Shown piece after piece: positions 24,235 to 32,800 of a stretch of 64,000 nucleotides of DNA; within the stretch, counting starts at the first letter, position 1, and each line of letters opens with the position of its first letter. The position numbers and the translations under genes are program-made. The notes beneath the pieces are model-generated. The model did not search any database, was not told where the DNA came from, and saw nothing but the letters and a program-made list of their open reading frames with translations. This stretch comes from Desulfobacterales bacterium (GTDB taxonomy: Bacteria > Desulfobacterota > Desulfobacteria > Desulfobacterales > JAHEIW01), in contig JAQYWI010000003.1 of NCBI GenBank assembly GCA_030145015.1, positions 11,199 through 75,198 on the forward strand, given 5' to 3'.

Positions 24235-27200
24235 AAGGGATCACCGGATTTGCACTGAATAATTCGCGAACCGTCATCATGACCCTATTATTGATCATTG
24301 TCGGCGGTGTCTATGCGTTTACCGACCTTCCGAAACTGGAAGACCCTTTAATCACGATTCGCGAAGCGCTGGTGGTGGCAAAATATCCCGGCATGCCGGT
24401 GGAGCAGGTCGAACGCCTGATTACCCGGCCGATCGAAGAGAAAATCCGGAGCATGGGCGAGATCGATAAGATTAAGGATTCCACCTCCAAAGTCGGCGGG
24501 TGCCTGATCCATGTGATTATCAAAGACGAAGTGCCCTCCGAACAGCTCCCGGCGACGTGGAAACTGCTGCGCAACCGGATGAACGATGTCAAACCCGATC
24601 TGCCGGAAGACACCATCGGACCGATGGTCGACGATACGTTCGGTGATACGTCGGTGGCCACCATCGCGCTCTGGAGCGATGGGTTCAGCATGGCGGAAAT
24701 GCATGAAAACGCCCGCCAAATCAGAGAACGCCTCAACATGCTGAAGGGCATCCAGAAGGTCGATCTGACCGGGGTGCAGGATGAGCGCATTTTTCTCGAT
24801 GTGTCCAGCGCCCGGATTGCGCAGCTGGGAATCGATACCGCCGATATCGGCAAAAGTCTGCGGGAGCAGAACATTGTCCTGCCCGCCGGCAGGATAAACC
24901 TCAACGATGTGGAAATCATTGTGGAGACCCAGGGCCGGTTCACCTCCATCGAGGAGATCGCAGAGGTTCTTATCCCGATTTCCGGCACTCAGGCTTCGAT
25001 TCCGCTGCGTGACATTGCAACCATCAGAAGAGCTTACGTGGAGCCGATCCACAACCCGGCCTACTACAATGGCCATCCGGCCATTGTTTTAAGTGTCTTT
25101 ATCCTCAGAGGGGTCGATGCGGTTGAGTTCGGCGAGCGCCTGCAGAAAAAAGTCAAGGAGATGGAGGACGCCCTTCCCTGGGGCTACAGACTCGAATTTG
25201 CCACCTACCAGCCCGAGCTCATTCAAAAAGCCGTCAGCGGCATGGTGGTTAATGTGATCGAAGCTGTGGTTATCGTCCTGGTGGTGGTCATGCTGCTGCT
25301 GGGTTTTAGAACCGGTTTGATTGTGGGCTCATTTATCCCCCTGGTTATGCTTTTCGGTCTTCTGACGATGTACGCGCTGGGGATTGATATGGAACGGATG
25401 TCGCTGGCCACCATGATTATTGCCCTGGGTATGTTCGTGGATAACGCCATTGTGGTATCCGATGACATTAAAGTCAACCTGGAAACGGGAATGGAACGCA
25501 GGGAGGCCGTTTTAAAAACCGGCGGTTCCCTCGCGGTTCCTTTGCTCACCAGTACGCTGACGACGGTTTTTGCCTTCGGACCGATTCTGCTCCAGATCGG
25601 TACGACGGGTGATTACACCTCCTCGCTGGGTTCGGTGATGATCATCCTGCTGATGGGATCGTGGTTCTTCTCCATGTTTTCTTCCACCAGCATGTGCTAC
25701 TGGTTTTTGAAGCCAAAACCGGCCGCCGGTGCTGATAAACAACAGGGGCACGATCCGTACCAGGGAAGATTCTATCGGTTCTATCGCGGGATCCTCAAAT
25801 TATCTCTGCGCTTTCGGTTCCTGGTGCTGGCTGTAACGGCCGGCATATTTGTTCTGGCCCTGTATGCGCTGTCGTTTGTGCCCCAGGCCTTTTTCCCGAG
25901 CGGGGACCGCAACCAGTATTTGGTTTATCTCGACCTGCCGGCCGGAACGCGCATCGAGGAGACCGACCGGACCGTGCGAAAACTCAGCGCCTGGCTGCAG
26001 GATAAAGCGCAAAACCCGGAAATAACCGGAACCATTGCCTATGTGGGAAACGGCGGACCGCGTTTTTTCCTTTCCCTGGCGCCGGTGGACCCGGATCCGT
26101 TTGTTGGATTTTTAATCGTCAACACCGAGACAAGCAAAGAGGTGCCCGAACTTGTCACACGCACGAGCCAATATATTCTGAATAATTTCCCCAATGTGCG
26201 CGGTCGGGTGAAGTCCATGTGGCTGGGCGGCAGTGAGACCGGCCTGTTTCAAATCCGGCTCAGCGGTCCCGGCATAGAGGTGTTGCAGGCGCAGGCCGAG
26301 CAGTTGATGGCCGCGCTGCGCAAGATCCCCGGCAGCATCGATATCAAACAGGATTGGAACAACCGGGTCATGACGGCCATTGTGGATGTCGATCAGGCCC
26401 GTGCCCGCCGCGCCGGGGTGACATCGGAGGATGTGGCCAATGCCCTGGACTTTTTTATCGACGGTACCACGACCACCAATTACCATGAGGGCAATGTTCA
26501 GATCCCCATCGTCGGACGCGGCGTCAAGTCTGAAAGGGAATCCCCTGAAAGCCTGGGCACCATCGGCATCCGCACATCATCCGGCGGCAGCGTTCCGCTC
26601 AACCAGGTTGCCGATGCCTATACCGTCGGTGTGTTGAACCGTATCATGCGCTACAATCAGGAGCGCACCATCACCGTCAGCGCCAAGAACCAGGTGTTGA
26701 AGGCTTCCGAAATCTTCGCGGCGCTTACGCCGACACTCGAAGCGATGGATTTTCCGAAACACCACTTTTGGGAATTAGGGGGCGAGCTGGAGGATTCCGC
26801 CAAGGCCCAGAAGAACCTGGCGAAATGGATGCTGCCCTGCTTTGGCGGTATTGTGTTTTTGCTGGTATGGCAGTTTAACTCCATCCGGCGGGCCGCCATC
26901 ATTATTCTGACCATGCCGCTGGTCATTGTCGGCGCCGTGGTCGGCCTGCTGGTGATGCAGGCCGATTTTGGCTTTATGGTCATCCTCGGGCTTTTGGCCC
27001 TGGCCGGATCGATTGTGAACAACGGTATCGTCATGATCGATAAAATTGAAGAAAACCGGCGCGACGGGCAGACACCCTATGACGCGGTGATCAATTCGGC
27101 CGTCAGTCGATTCAGGCCGATCCTGCTTTCGGTTTCAACCACCATGCTCGGATTCTTGCCGCTGATCGTCAACCATGATCCGCTTTTTTACGGCATGGCA

Positions 27201-27314
27201 TGCATCATGTTCTTCGGTCTGGGCATCGGCAGCTTATTTACGCTAAACTATGTGCCGGCGCTTTACAGCATATTTTTTCGAGTTAAAATCCCGGCAGATA
27301 ATGTGCCCCGCTGA
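24231..27314 (+). CDS. RND (HAE/AcrB-type) efflux pump permease
   Basis: A 1027-residue RND transporter with twelve helices in two halves and two large periplasmic loops. TM1 is close to residues 12-30 (TVIMTLLLIIVGGVYAF). The proton-relay region in TM4 reads GMFVDNAIVVSDDI, with the first Asp kept and the second replaced by Asn compared with AcrB. TM10 carries LALAGSIVNNGIVMIDKIEE with the second-half signature. Substrates may be drugs, lipids or metabolites; the subgroup differs from AcrB and from metal pumps. It is expressed with the adaptor gene (ATGA overlap). Confidence 0.94.
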   Translation: MKGITGFALNNSRTVIMTLLLIIVGGVYAFTDLPKLEDPLITIREALVVAKYPGMPVEQVERLITRPIEEKIRSMGEIDKIKDSTSKVGGCLIHVIIKDEVPSEQLPATWKLLRNRMNDVKPDLPEDTIGPMVDDTFGDTSVATIALWSDGFSMAEMHENARQIRERLNMLKGIQKVDLTGVQDERIFLDVSSARIAQLGIDTADIGKSLREQNIVLPAGRINLNDVEIIVETQGRFTSIEEIAEVLIPISGTQASIPLRDIATIRRAYVEPIHNPAYYNGHPAIVLSVFILRGVDAVEFGERLQKKVKEMEDALPWGYRLEFATYQPELIQKAVSGMVVNVIEAVVIVLVVVMLLLGFRTGLIVGSFIPLVMLFGLLTMYALGIDMERMSLATMIIALGMFVDNAIVVSDDIKVNLETGMERREAVLKTGGSLAVPLLTSTLTTVFAFGPILLQIGTTGDYTSSLGSVMIILLMGSWFFSMFSSTSMCYWFLKPKPAAGADKQQGHDPYQGRFYRFYRGILKLSLRFRFLVLAVTAGIFVLALYALSFVPQAFFPSGDRNQYLVYLDLPAGTRIEETDRTVRKLSAWLQDKAQNPEITGTIAYVGNGGPRFFLSLAPVDPDPFVGFLIVNTETSKEVPELVTRTSQYILNNFPNVRGRVKSMWLGGSETGLFQIRLSGPGIEVLQAQAEQLMAALRKIPGSIDIKQDWNNRVMTAIVDVDQARARRAGVTSEDVANALDFFIDGTTTTNYHEGNVQIPIVGRGVKSERESPESLGTIGIRTSSGGSVPLNQVADAYTVGVLNRIMRYNQERTITVSAKNQVLKASEIFAALTPTLEAMDFPKHHFWELGGELEDSAKAQKNLAKWMLPCFGGIVFLLVWQFNSIRRAAIIILTMPLVIVGAVVGLLVMQADFGFMVILGLLALAGSIVNNGIVMIDKIEENRRDGQTPYDAVINSAVSRFRPILLSVSTTMLGFLPLIVNHDPLFYGMACIMFFGLGIGSLFTLNYVPALYSIFFRVKIPADNVPR

Positions 27315-27490
27315 ACCCAAAAAGTCTTTAAGACAGTGATAATTCCGCGCTCCCTTCGCGGGATTTTCGGCTTTGTGGGAGTAAGCTGTCCAGATAAAAG
27401 TCAGCTTGTTTGCCCAAAAAAAGCAGCTTGCTACGGTGAATGACGAGTAATTGTTTACGAATAACAGATATCTGAAAGGAGCGATGCATA

Positions 27491-27748
27491 ATGGCTAAAG
27501 AAAAGGTGAAACATTTGAGCGGCGTGTTTGCTTCCGTATTTGCCCACGCCGGCCACATCACCAAGGAAGACGCCAAGGAAATAAGCGGCCTGGCCGATGA
27601 TGAATTCGAAAACGCATATGATAAAGCATCCAACATCGCTGAAAACGTCATGCAGCATGAGGGCGATAAGATGGATAAGTTCCTGGAGCATTTCGCAAAA
27701 GAGATTGATAAGCACATGGAACATTTTGGCGGAAAGTTGTTCAAGTAG
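27491..27748 (+). CDS. small helical protein of unknown function
   Basis: 85 residues, with AAAGGAG ahead of the ATG. It is highly charged and His/Lys/Glu-rich, almost all helix (EDAKEISGLADDEFENAYDK, DKFLEHFAKEIDKHMEHFGG). There are several histidines in the second half (HEGDK, EHF, KHMEHF) that could bind a metal. No family was recognised. It stands alone after the efflux operon, and fold-back repeats follow it. Confidence 0.65.
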   Translation: MAKEKVKHLSGVFASVFAHAGHITKEDAKEISGLADDEFENAYDKASNIAENVMQHEGDKMDKFLEHFAKEIDKHMEHFGGKLFK

Positions 27749-27785
27749 GTCTGCTTGTCAGTCGTTCAGAGGCTAAAAAATATTA

Positions 27786-27933
27786 ACGTCCAACCCTCCA
27801 TAGGCGGACAGGCATCGAACTTTCAACGTTCAACTTCCAATACGGTTTATTAATTCAACTGTTGAATGTTCGACATTCAGCTTTTTCCCGTCCCTCGTTC
27901 GACGTTGGAAGTTCAACGTTCAATGTTGGACGT
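27786..27933. repeat. fold-back repeat (ACGTCCAAC arms)
   Basis: ACGTCCAAC at 27786-27794 pairs with GTTGGACGT at 27925-27933. Inside them TTTCAACGTTCAACTTCCAA pairs imperfectly with TTGGAAGTTCAACGTTCAA. The central part is GTTTATTAATTCAACTGTTGAA. It fills the gap before the asmA remnant, which otherwise holds CCGCCCATTGGGCCGGAGGCGG at about 27986-28007, another imperfect hairpin. Confidence 0.7.
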
Positions 27934-28078
27934 TCGTCTTTATGAAATCCTGAACCCGTAAACCCTGCATGTCCGTCATAGTCCCGCCCATTGGGCCGGA
28001 GGCGGGAACCTTTGATTGAGTTCGACCTCAGGCGTGAATTTTTATCCAATTTAAAAAATTTTTTCAAAAAGGTACTCC

Positions 28079-28390
28079 ATGCGATGGAAATGGATAGCAG
28101 CAATTGGGGCTCTTTTGATCATCGCCTTGATGGCAGCGGTTTATGTATTCCTGCATACCTACGACTATAACAAACTCAAGCCCCGCATTGCCCGGATGGT
28201 CAAAGATGCCACCGGGCGCGAATTGAATCTGGGTGGCAAAATAGATCTTGCGATTGGTTTGTCGCCGTCGCTGGTGGTGGAGGATGTAACTTTCGCCAAT
28301 GCGGCCTGGGGCTCGCAACCGCAAATGATCAAGGTCGAGGAGCTTCAAGCACAGGTGCGGCTGCCAGTGAAAGTTCCAGATCGGGGATAA
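28079..28390 (+). pseudogene. truncated AsmA-family gene
   Basis: The 103-residue frame begins with a membrane anchor (WIAAIGALLIIALMAAVYVF) and continues with YDYNKLKPRIARMVKDATGR, GKIDLAIGLSPSLVVEDV and FANAAWGSQPQM, which is the standard N-terminus of AsmA-like proteins that normally run to 600 residues or more. After LQAQVRLPVK the similarity stops and a TAA follows. The missing C-terminal domain points to a deletion. The next 100 bases read in another frame as SLSFEDAIPTFASGDPFMF... to a TGA at 28489, perhaps the tail of a different gene. Confidence 0.75.
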
Positions 28391-28508
28391 AATCTTTATC
28401 CTTTGAAGATGCCATCCCGACGTTTGCGAGCGGCGATCCGTTCATGTTCAATAAATTTACGGCCCCTGCACCGGCCAGATATAAAAATTGACGTCGATTG
28501 ATTATGTA

Positions 28509-28967
28509 TTAAACCCTTTCGATCGGTGTGGTTCGCGCGTTCATTATTACGCGTTTGACCAGAGGGATCAGGGCCTGTTTGGCCGCCATTCGGTTGGCCA
28601 GATAACGCATCAAGAAAATGGATGCAACCAGCCCCGTTAAGGTAAACACCGCCATTCCCAGTGATGGATTCAAGCCAAGGGCTTTTGACAGGGGATCGGC
28701 TGAAAATGCGCCCACAAAAATCCCCAATACCGGAATCAGATATACAATCGCCGTGCTTTTGAGTTTGGTTTTGGTGCTCAAATACAGTTCCACCTCATCA
28801 CCCTTTTTAGCTTGAGCGCTATTTTGGGCTTTAACCACCATCTGATCACTGCCCTGTGTCAGGCAATGATGGCGGCTGCCGCAGCTGGAACAGGCGCTGG
28901 AACGTTTGGTTTTTACCCAGGCCCATCCCGGTTCCACTTTTTCAACAATGCCGCGTTCTGCGGTCAT
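28509..28967 (-). CDS. RseC/MucC-family protein (SoxR-reducing system type)
   Basis: 152 residues with an N-terminal cytoplasmic part bearing the Cys cluster CSSCGSRHHC (residues about 25-34), which could hold an Fe-S cluster. Two membrane helices follow (STAIVYLIPVLGIFVGAF and GMAVFTLTGLVASIFLM). This is the plan of RseC, which in Enterobacteria works with the Rnf/Rsx complex and modulates sigma-E. No rnf or sigma genes are seen here, so the role is left open. It is convergent with the asmA remnant; AGGTAAAAAATG gives a modest ribosome site. Confidence 0.85.
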   Translation of the reverse strand: MTAERGIVEKVEPGWAWVKTKRSSACSSCGSRHHCLTQGSDQMVVKAQNSAQAKKGDEVELYLSTKTKLKSTAIVYLIPVLGIFVGAFSADPLSKALGLNPSLGMAVFTLTGLVASIFLMRYLANRMAAKQALIPLVKRVIMNARTTPIERV

Positions 28968-29262
28968 TTTTTACCTCACTATCACTTTTATTTTCATAGT
29001 AGAGCAAAGTGCGTGCCTGATTTTTCTATAAGAGGCAATCTTTTCTGATATGCCTTAAGGTAGGAACGATCAGCCGGTTTTCAAGATAGCTATCTATTTA
29101 TTATCATAATGAAATAAGTTTCATCCTGAGTTTCAGGGATTTTAGGGAAGCGACAAAAGGAAAAAGAATTACAATAGATCGATCAGAAAAATCCGGGTAT
29201 TTTTTATGCGGGGTGAATTTTTAAATCCCGATACGTTTTACCCAATTTTCTAATTGGAAGCG

Positions 29263-29661
29263 TTAAGGTCTTAGAAGCACGGTTTCTATCTGGTCAACAT
29301 GCTGGAAATGCTGATCTCGGGTTAAAAGGGTTCCTCCGGTTTCCATACAGCAAGCTGCGATCCAAACATCATTGATCGGGATTTTGGCTCCTTTTTTGAC
29401 CAGAGATGAATAGATAATTGCATATTTTCTGGAGACATTCTGATTGATGTCTATAATTTCAATTTTAAGTTTCTTGATAATTTCTTGAAGCTTTCTCTCA
29501 TTGAATTGTTGGCGGCTTCCTTTCATAAAGCCGTAAGTCAGTTCACCTATAAGAATGGAAGGAAGGAAAATATCCTCGCTGCGGGTAGCCAGAAAATCAA
29601 CCGCGTGTGGCAGCCCCTCGGCATAATCGCAATAAATATTGGTATCGAGAACAAGCTTCAC
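29263..29661 (-). CDS. vapC: VapC-type PIN-domain toxin (RNase)
   Basis: 132 residues from GTG at 29661, chosen because GGAG lies at the right distance; a TTG at 29667 is too near it. The acidic PIN residues are present: LVLDTNIYCDY near the start, Glu in ILIGELTYG, Asp in PINDVWIAA and Asp in LLTRDQHF. The enzyme should cut RNA (often initiator tRNA) when not bound by its antitoxin. The start overlaps the stop of the antitoxin gene (GTGA), the usual vapBC arrangement. Confidence 0.9.
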   Translation of the reverse strand: MKLVLDTNIYCDYAEGLPHAVDFLATRSEDIFLPSILIGELTYGFMKGSRQQFNERKLQEIIKKLKIEIIDINQNVSRKYAIIYSSLVKKGAKIPINDVWIAACCMETGGTLLTRDQHFQHVDQIETVLLRP

Positions 29662-29897
29662 TCCCAATCTCCTTCGTGAATCCGGCTGAACACGTCAACT
29701 GCTTCGCGCAATTCGCTAGCTTCTTCATGGGAGAGCCAACCGGCGAGTTCTCGAATGGTTTGTTCGCGGTTTTTGGATAAACCCAGTTTTTCATCTACTG
29801 CAGAAAGGATAACAGCCGTTTTGGTAGTACCCGTTTTTTGGGCGAATTTTTGAATCTTTTTTTCTTTTTCGGGCGGGATCCTGAGACTTATGGGCAT
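29658..29897 (-). CDS. vapB: ribbon-helix-helix antitoxin
   Basis: 79 residues from the ATG at 29897, seven bases behind AAGGAGG; an upstream start would add eight residues without a ribosome site. Residues 1-45 form a RHH DNA-binding domain (ISLRIPPEKEKKIQKFAQKT, then TKTAVILSAVDEKLG). The C-terminal half (ELAGWLSHEEASELREAVDV) should wrap the toxin. It is expected to repress its own promoter with VapC. The pair lies alone between an rseC-like gene and cyd genes. Confidence 0.88.
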   Translation of the reverse strand: MPISLRIPPEKEKKIQKFAQKTGTTKTAVILSAVDEKLGLSKNREQTIRELAGWLSHEEASELREAVDVFSRIHEGDWE

Positions 29898-29929
29898 TGT
29901 TAAATCCTCCTTGTATCTCACTTATCAAA

Positions 29930-29958
29930 AATGTATCGCGTAAATTTAAATTTGTCAA
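29930..29958 (-). promoter_or_regulatory. vapBC promoter with palindromic operator
   Basis: Minus strand: TTGACA (29953-29958), a 17-base spacer, then TACATT (29930-29935), 33 bases ahead of the antitoxin start. The spacer contains the perfect palindrome AAATTTAAATTT (29942-29953), well placed as the operator for the RHH antitoxin. Confidence 0.6.
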
Positions 29959-30095
29959 CTCCAGCGTAAAAGTTGAACAGGTTTGCAGGAGGGTCGAGAT
30001 GGCCGAACTGGCCGAGGTTGTTGAAAACCTTCGCAATCGCAACGGAAGCATTAAGTCGTTTAAAGTAAGCCCGCCGATCTTTTGTTCTTAAAAAA

Positions 30096-30215
30096 CTAGG
30101 TGATTTTAATCAGCCAGCGGGCCAGATATGACAGGAGAAAAACGGCGCTGAGCCCGCCGCACCAGAGTGCCGCAAACCACAACCACTGGCGCTGTCTGTC
30201 AGTAAGCGCTTTCAT
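30096..30215 (-). CDS. 39-residue membrane protein of the bd-oxidase operon (DUF2474/CydX-like)
   Basis: The frame MKALTDRQRQWLWFAALWCG continues to GLSAVFLLSYLARWLIKIT, one membrane helix with a basic flank. The ATG overlaps the last 17 bases of cydB. Tiny single-helix proteins at this place (CydX, YbgT, DUF2474) are known bd-oxidase partners that stabilise the haem site; the Trp-rich start and LARW end resemble DUF2474, which goes with CIO-type oxidases. It is too short for usual gene finders and is identified from position, overlap and hydrophobicity. Confidence 0.75.
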   Translation of the reverse strand: MKALTDRQRQWLWFAALWCGGLSAVFLLSYLARWLIKIT

Positions 30216-31218
30216 GGGATGCTTTGCCCCTGAAGATGTAGTAGCAGTAACCGACGTATGCCAGAATCAGCGGCAGCATAACGACCGTTCCGACCAGCAG
30301 CAGGGACTGGGACTCGGGTGCGGCTGCCGCCTGGCGGAAGGTAATCTCGAACGGCACGATATACGGCCACATGCTGATGGCAATGCCGAGATAGCCGGTT
30401 AGAAATACACCGAAGCTCAGTAAAAACGGGCGAACTTCCCGGTCTGTGTGCAGATCGCGCCAAATAGTGATCAGCATGATCAAACTGGCGACCGGTAACG
30501 GCAAAAGAAAAAAGAAGTTGGGCATGCTGAACCACAGCGTTCGAATTTCGGCATTCATGATCGGCATGCTGATGCTGACAATCGCCAGAAATACAGCCAC
30601 AAAACCGATCGCATAGGAAGCGCTCTTGCGGGCCCAGGTCTGGGTTTCCCCATCGGTTTTCACCACCAGCCAGGTGCCGCCCAGTAAAGCGTAGCCAAAC
30701 ACAACTGCCACGCCGGTCATGACACTGTAAGCGTCCAGCCAGTCGAAAGCCCCGCCTGCATAGCTGCGGCCTTCGACTTCGATCCCCTGCACGATGGCGC
30801 CGATAATCACGCCCTGCATGAAAGCGGTAAAAAATGAGCCAAAATGAAAAGCCAAATCCCAGATGCGGCGGGATTTACCGGAGGCTTTAAAGCGAAACTC
30901 AAACGCCACCCCGCGAAAGATAAGCCCCAGCAACATGATGATTATCGGGATGTAAAGCGCCGGCATCAGGACGACAAATGCCAGTGGGAACGCGGCAAGC
31001 AGACCGCCGCCGCCCAAAACCAGCCAGGTTTCGTTGCCGTCCCAAAACGGGGCGATGGAATTCATCATACGGTCGCGGCAGCGGTCGGTCGGTGCGAACG
31101 GAAAAAGAATACCCACCCCGAGGTCAAAGCCGTCCAGCAGAATATACAGGAAAATTGCGGTGGCGATGATCCCGAACCATATCAGCGGCAGATCAACGAT
31201 ACTTTCAAAGCTAAACAT
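30199..31218 (-). CDS. cydB: cytochrome bd-type quinol oxidase subunit II
   Basis: A 339-residue protein with about eight to nine membrane segments. It opens with the CydB signature (WFGIIATAIFLYILLDGFDLGVG) and has FWDGNETWLVLGGGGLLAAFP, the conserved block near residues 58-78. It pairs with CydA to reduce O2 to water with quinol, a scavenging defence in anaerobes. The start overlaps the cydA stop by eight bases; a 39-residue partner gene overlaps its end. Confidence 0.94.
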   Translation of the reverse strand: MFSFESIVDLPLIWFGIIATAIFLYILLDGFDLGVGILFPFAPTDRCRDRMMNSIAPFWDGNETWLVLGGGGLLAAFPLAFVVLMPALYIPIIIMLLGLIFRGVAFEFRFKASGKSRRIWDLAFHFGSFFTAFMQGVIIGAIVQGIEVEGRSYAGGAFDWLDAYSVMTGVAVVFGYALLGGTWLVVKTDGETQTWARKSASYAIGFVAVFLAIVSISMPIMNAEIRTLWFSMPNFFFLLPLPVASLIMLITIWRDLHTDREVRPFLLSFGVFLTGYLGIAISMWPYIVPFEITFRQAAAAPESQSLLLVGTVVMLPLILAYVGYCYYIFRGKASHESAY

Positions 31219-32614
31219 GCTGGTCTCCCTTCTCGCGGGTCATGTCAGTTATGATGGGCGGTTTTTCGACGCCATGATCACCATAGGCCTCCGGCTCGCC
31301 CTCGGGGCCTTTGCCGATTAATTCTAAGATGTAGTAGCTACCCGCACCGAATACGAAAATATAGATTATCACAAAGGCGGTCAGGGAAATAGCGATGGAT
31401 GTCCCGATCACCGGGGAGGTGGCATCTGATGTGCGCATCAGTCCCTGGACGATCCAGGGCTGGCGCCCCACTTCGGTTACAAACCATCCGGCCAGCACGG
31501 CAATAAATCCGATCGGCGTCAGCGCCATGCACCACAACTGAAACCAGCGGGTGTCAAACAATCGCTTTCTGAAATAGAGTATTATGGCAATCAACCCGGT
31601 TGCAGCCATTAAGGTGCCAATTCCGGCCATCACCCTAAAGGCCCAGAATACCACTGCCACCGGCGGGCGCTCGTCTGGCGGCCATTCCTTGAGCCCTTTG
31701 ACTTCACCGTCGAGATCGTGGGTGAGGATGAGACTGGATAGCATGGGAATTTCGATGGCGTATCTGTTGGTCTCGGCTTCCTGATCCGGCCAGCCAAAAA
31801 GAACCAGAGGCGCGCCGCGCTGGGTCTGCCAGAGGCCCTCCATGGCAGCTATCTTGGCGGGCTGATGTTTAAGCGTGTTGAGCCCGTGAAGATCACCGAA
31901 CAGCATCTGCATGGGGGCCACGAAAATGGCCATGATCATGGCCATGCCAAACATTACGCGGGCATGCTGCACATGGCGCTGCCGCCACAGATAATACGCA
32001 CTGATGCCGGCCACGGTAAAGGCGGTCGTCAGATAGGCAGCAGTGACCATATGCACGAATCGAAAGGGGAACGAGGGGTTAAAGATGATCTCCAACCAGC
32101 TGGTGGGAAACAGCAGACCATCCGGGCCCACCCGGAATCCCTGCGGCGTCTGCATCCAGCTGTTGGCGGATAGAATCCAGAAGGCCGAAATCAATGTCCC
32201 CACCGCAACGATGACCGTGGAAGCAAAGTGCATTTTGGGGCTGACGCGGTTCCAGCCGAACAGCATTATCCCCAGAAAGGAAGCTTCCAAGAAAAAGGCT
32301 GTCAAAACTTCATAGCCCAGCAACGGTCCTATGATATTGCCGCCGGCGTCCGCAAATCTCGACCAGTTGGTGCCAAACTGAAACGGCATGACCACACCGG
32401 TAACCACCCCCATGCCGAAGGTAACCGCAAAGATTTTGACCCACATGCGATAAACATCGGCGTAGATCGGATTGCCGGTTCTGAGCCCGCGCCACTCTAT
32501 CACCGCCAGCCAGCTGGCCAGCCCGATGGTAAAGGCCGGGAAAAGAATGTGATATGCGATGGTGAAAGTAAACTGCATACGGGCCAACAGGGTGGGATCT
32601 AAGTTTTCAAACAT
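31211..32614 (-). CDS. cydA: cytochrome bd-type quinol oxidase subunit I, short Q-loop (CIO) type
   Basis: 467 residues. Seen: His in FTIAYHILFPAFTIG (haem b595 side), GYEVLTAFFLEASFLG with the conserved Glu residues, PTSWLEIIFNPSFPFRFVHM with a haem-ligand His, and the Q-loop LFGWPDQEAETNRYAIEIP. The Q-loop is short and carries GWPD, the mark of cyanide-insensitive (CIO-type) enzymes, not the long E. coli loop. A good promoter lies 80 bases upstream. Role: O2 removal or low-energy respiration. Genes in order are cydA, cydB and the small protein. Confidence 0.94.
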   Translation of the reverse strand: MFENLDPTLLARMQFTFTIAYHILFPAFTIGLASWLAVIEWRGLRTGNPIYADVYRMWVKIFAVTFGMGVVTGVVMPFQFGTNWSRFADAGGNIIGPLLGYEVLTAFFLEASFLGIMLFGWNRVSPKMHFASTVIVAVGTLISAFWILSANSWMQTPQGFRVGPDGLLFPTSWLEIIFNPSFPFRFVHMVTAAYLTTAFTVAGISAYYLWRQRHVQHARVMFGMAMIMAIFVAPMQMLFGDLHGLNTLKHQPAKIAAMEGLWQTQRGAPLVLFGWPDQEAETNRYAIEIPMLSSLILTHDLDGEVKGLKEWPPDERPPVAVVFWAFRVMAGIGTLMAATGLIAIILYFRKRLFDTRWFQLWCMALTPIGFIAVLAGWFVTEVGRQPWIVQGLMRTSDATSPVIGTSIAISLTAFVIIYIFVFGAGSYYILELIGKGPEGEPEAYGDHGVEKPPIITDMTREKGDQHV

Positions 32615-32694
32615 GGCTGAATCTCAAAACTATTTTGATGGAGTTTAAGGGGTTATGGCATAAAAGTTTTATCAGCATGCGTTACAGAGAAGTG

Positions 32695-32722
32695 TTTATA
32701 TCGCTGCGAAGATCTTTGTCAA
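32695..32722 (-). promoter_or_regulatory. cydAB promoter
   Basis: Minus strand: TTGACA (32717-32722), 16 bases, TATAAA (32695-32700). Both boxes are near consensus and point at cydA, whose ATG is 81 bases downstream. The leader is long enough for a regulatory site, but none was recognised. Confidence 0.65.
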
Positions 32723-32800
32723 GGAGATACTTCCGCGCGAATTGTCACCCCATAACACGTACTTCTGTGCAGTTTTAAAACCTGTTAGAGGATAATAAGG

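Noticed and set aside
24311..25076. Long open frames on the strand opposite to the RND pump
   Set aside because: They have no family features, run antisense to a fully convincing gene, and fit the usual shadow pattern of GC-rich coding DNA.
28391..28491. Independent gene reading SLSFEDAIPTFASGDPFMF
   Set aside because: No start codon or ribosome site in frame; kept only as a possible tail fragment with the asmA remnant.
29997..30091. Coding-like frame EMAELAEVVENLRNRNGSIKS between vapB and the small cyd gene
   Set aside because: No start with ribosome site, no recognisable family, and it overlaps the vapBC upstream region; too short to support.
32740..32790. GCGAATTGTCACCCC and, at 35858, GTGAATTGTCCCCCA as parts of one repeat family
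   Set aside because: The similarity covers only about 14 bases and no boundaries can be set.
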